A stretch of DNA of 5,798 nt from an uncultured Bacilli bacterium (lineage in GTDB: Bacteria; Bacillota_I; Bacilli_A; RF39; UBA660), in contig CALVQP010000061.1 of NCBI GenBank assembly GCA_944358225.1, forward strand, positions 1 to 5,798, in the 5' to 3' direction. Shown here one piece after another: positions 5,081 through 5,798 of this stretch. The position numbers and the translations under genes were made by a program. The first letter of the stretch is position 1. Each line of letters opens with the position of its first letter. The notes beneath the pieces are model-generated. The model made no database searches and was not told the DNA's origin. It was given only the letters and a program-made list of their open reading frames with translations.

Positions 5081-5798
5081 TTAAATTATATCAAGATTAA
5101 ATGTTTTTAACAAACTATTTATTTGTTCTATACTTTCATCAAAAATATTAACAACAAAGTTATTAATCCCCATATTTTCTAGAAGTTTTAATTGATTAAG
5201 ACAATCAATTTTTTCACAAGAAAGTACATATGATTTACAATTCCTTGTTACCAAAGGAAATTTTTTTCCATTACGATCTTCTAAATAATATTTATCATCA
5301 CTTTTACAAACATCACAAATTTGTTTATCATTAATGAACATGTTTAAAGGACAATACTTCATAACCATAAGTTCTATTCGGCCATAAACTACGACTTCTA
5401 CATTAGGCAAAAAGCCATAATTATTTTGACAAGCTTCCATTAAATTCTTTAAATCCTCTATTTTATTTTCACAAGATAGGCCAACTCTTTTAACTCCCAA
5501 AGAATGAAGTTCATATACAGTACTACTATTAACAACATTAAGATAAATATCACTAACTACATTATTATTCTTAGCATAATAACTAGTCCCACTTAAATTG
5601 CTAGCAACAATGTTTTCACCAGTTAAATCTAAATTATTAAAACTTACCCTATCCGTTACAAAAAAGACATTTTCTGCTTTATATTTTTTATATAATGAAT
5701 AATCACTAACATAAATATTCACTTTTTTATTTAGTAAATATTTTAAATGTTTTTCATCATAAACTCGAAAACTTACATTTTTAGTCTTAACTACATCT
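5081..5798 (-). CDS. U32-family protein, C-terminal part (cut by the window edge)
   Basis: The frame is open to the window end, so 238 residues are visible. A GTG at 5722 is an internal Val codon, since the 25 codons before it read as plausible protein (DVVKTKNVSF and onward). The core signature is VEVVVYGRIELMVMKYCP, then ICDVC, YYLEDRNGKKFPLV and NCKSYVLSC, as in the large U32 proteins (RlhA-like, DUF3656-containing in Bacillota). Visible-fragment cysteines 149, 161, 164 and 187 correspond to the conserved set that binds a [4Fe-4S] cluster in U32 relatives such as UbiU/UbiV. RlhA and TrhP act in rRNA or tRNA hydroxylation; peptidase activity is annotated for others. Which applies here is unknown. 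The N-terminal catalytic region lies outside the window. It is followed by the DedA gene after 27 bases. Confidence 0.88.
   Translation of the reverse strand, partial: DVVKTKNVSFRVYDEKHLKYLLNKKVNIYVSDYSLYKKYKAENVFFVTDRVSFNNLDLTGENIVASNLSGTSYYAKNNNVVSDIYLNVVNSSTVYELHSLGVKRVGLSCENKIEDLKNLMEACQNNYGFLPNVEVVVYGRIELMVMKYCPLNMFINDKQICDVCKSDDKYYLEDRNGKKFPLVTRNCKSYVLSCEKIDCLNQLKLLENMGINNFVVNIFDESIEQINSLLKTFNLDII

Noticed and set aside
5720..5722. GTG as the start of the U32-family gene
   Set aside because: The frame stays open with plausible coding sequence to the window edge, the upstream bases are not an SD, and the family is much longer.
1..5798. CRISPR array, insertion sequence, riboswitch or replication origin
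   Set aside because: No regularly spaced repeats, transposase, terminal inverted repeats, recognisable riboswitch core or DnaA-box cluster was seen.

Overview
The window is strongly AT-rich and looks like chromosome from a low-GC Bacillota-type bacterium. Shine-Dalgarno sequences are strong (GGGAGG, GAGGTG, AAAGGA). Every Trp in the predicted genes is TGG, and TGA is used as a stop (DedA gene), so the standard bacterial code fits. A peptidoglycan-targeting lysin and a DedA transporter imply a walled cell. The genus cannot be named from this sequence.

Layout, left to right. (1) 1-237: untranslated trailer with a strong minus-strand terminator. (2) 238-2266, minus: an OmpR-type response regulator and its membrane histidine kinase, overlapping by 17 bases and read regulator first. 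A promoter-like element lies just upstream of the regulator. (3) 2320-3435, minus: a compact lysis module with candidate promoter, r1t-like holin, CHAP/SH3b endolysin and terminator. Holin and endolysin overlap by 23 bases. No other phage gene is visible. (4) 3420-3605, plus: tRNA-His(GTG) with its own near-consensus promoter and a terminator, divergent from the lysis module. (5) 3684-4298, plus: a YbaK/EbsC-like protein that appears to lack the usual catalytic lysine. (6) 4352-4387: a terminator shared by convergent genes. (7) 4415-5798, minus: a DedA membrane protein, preceded 27 bases upstream by the C-terminal part of a U32-family protein that runs off the right edge.

How the parts may relate: the sensor/regulator pair is immediately downstream of the lysis module on the same strand, separated by a terminator and a new promoter, so the two are probably separate transcripts with possible read-through. 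U32 and DedA look like one operon. The tRNA and the YbaK-like gene share a strand but are split by a terminator. The features most worth attention are the stand-alone holin/endolysin pair and the variant YbaK protein.
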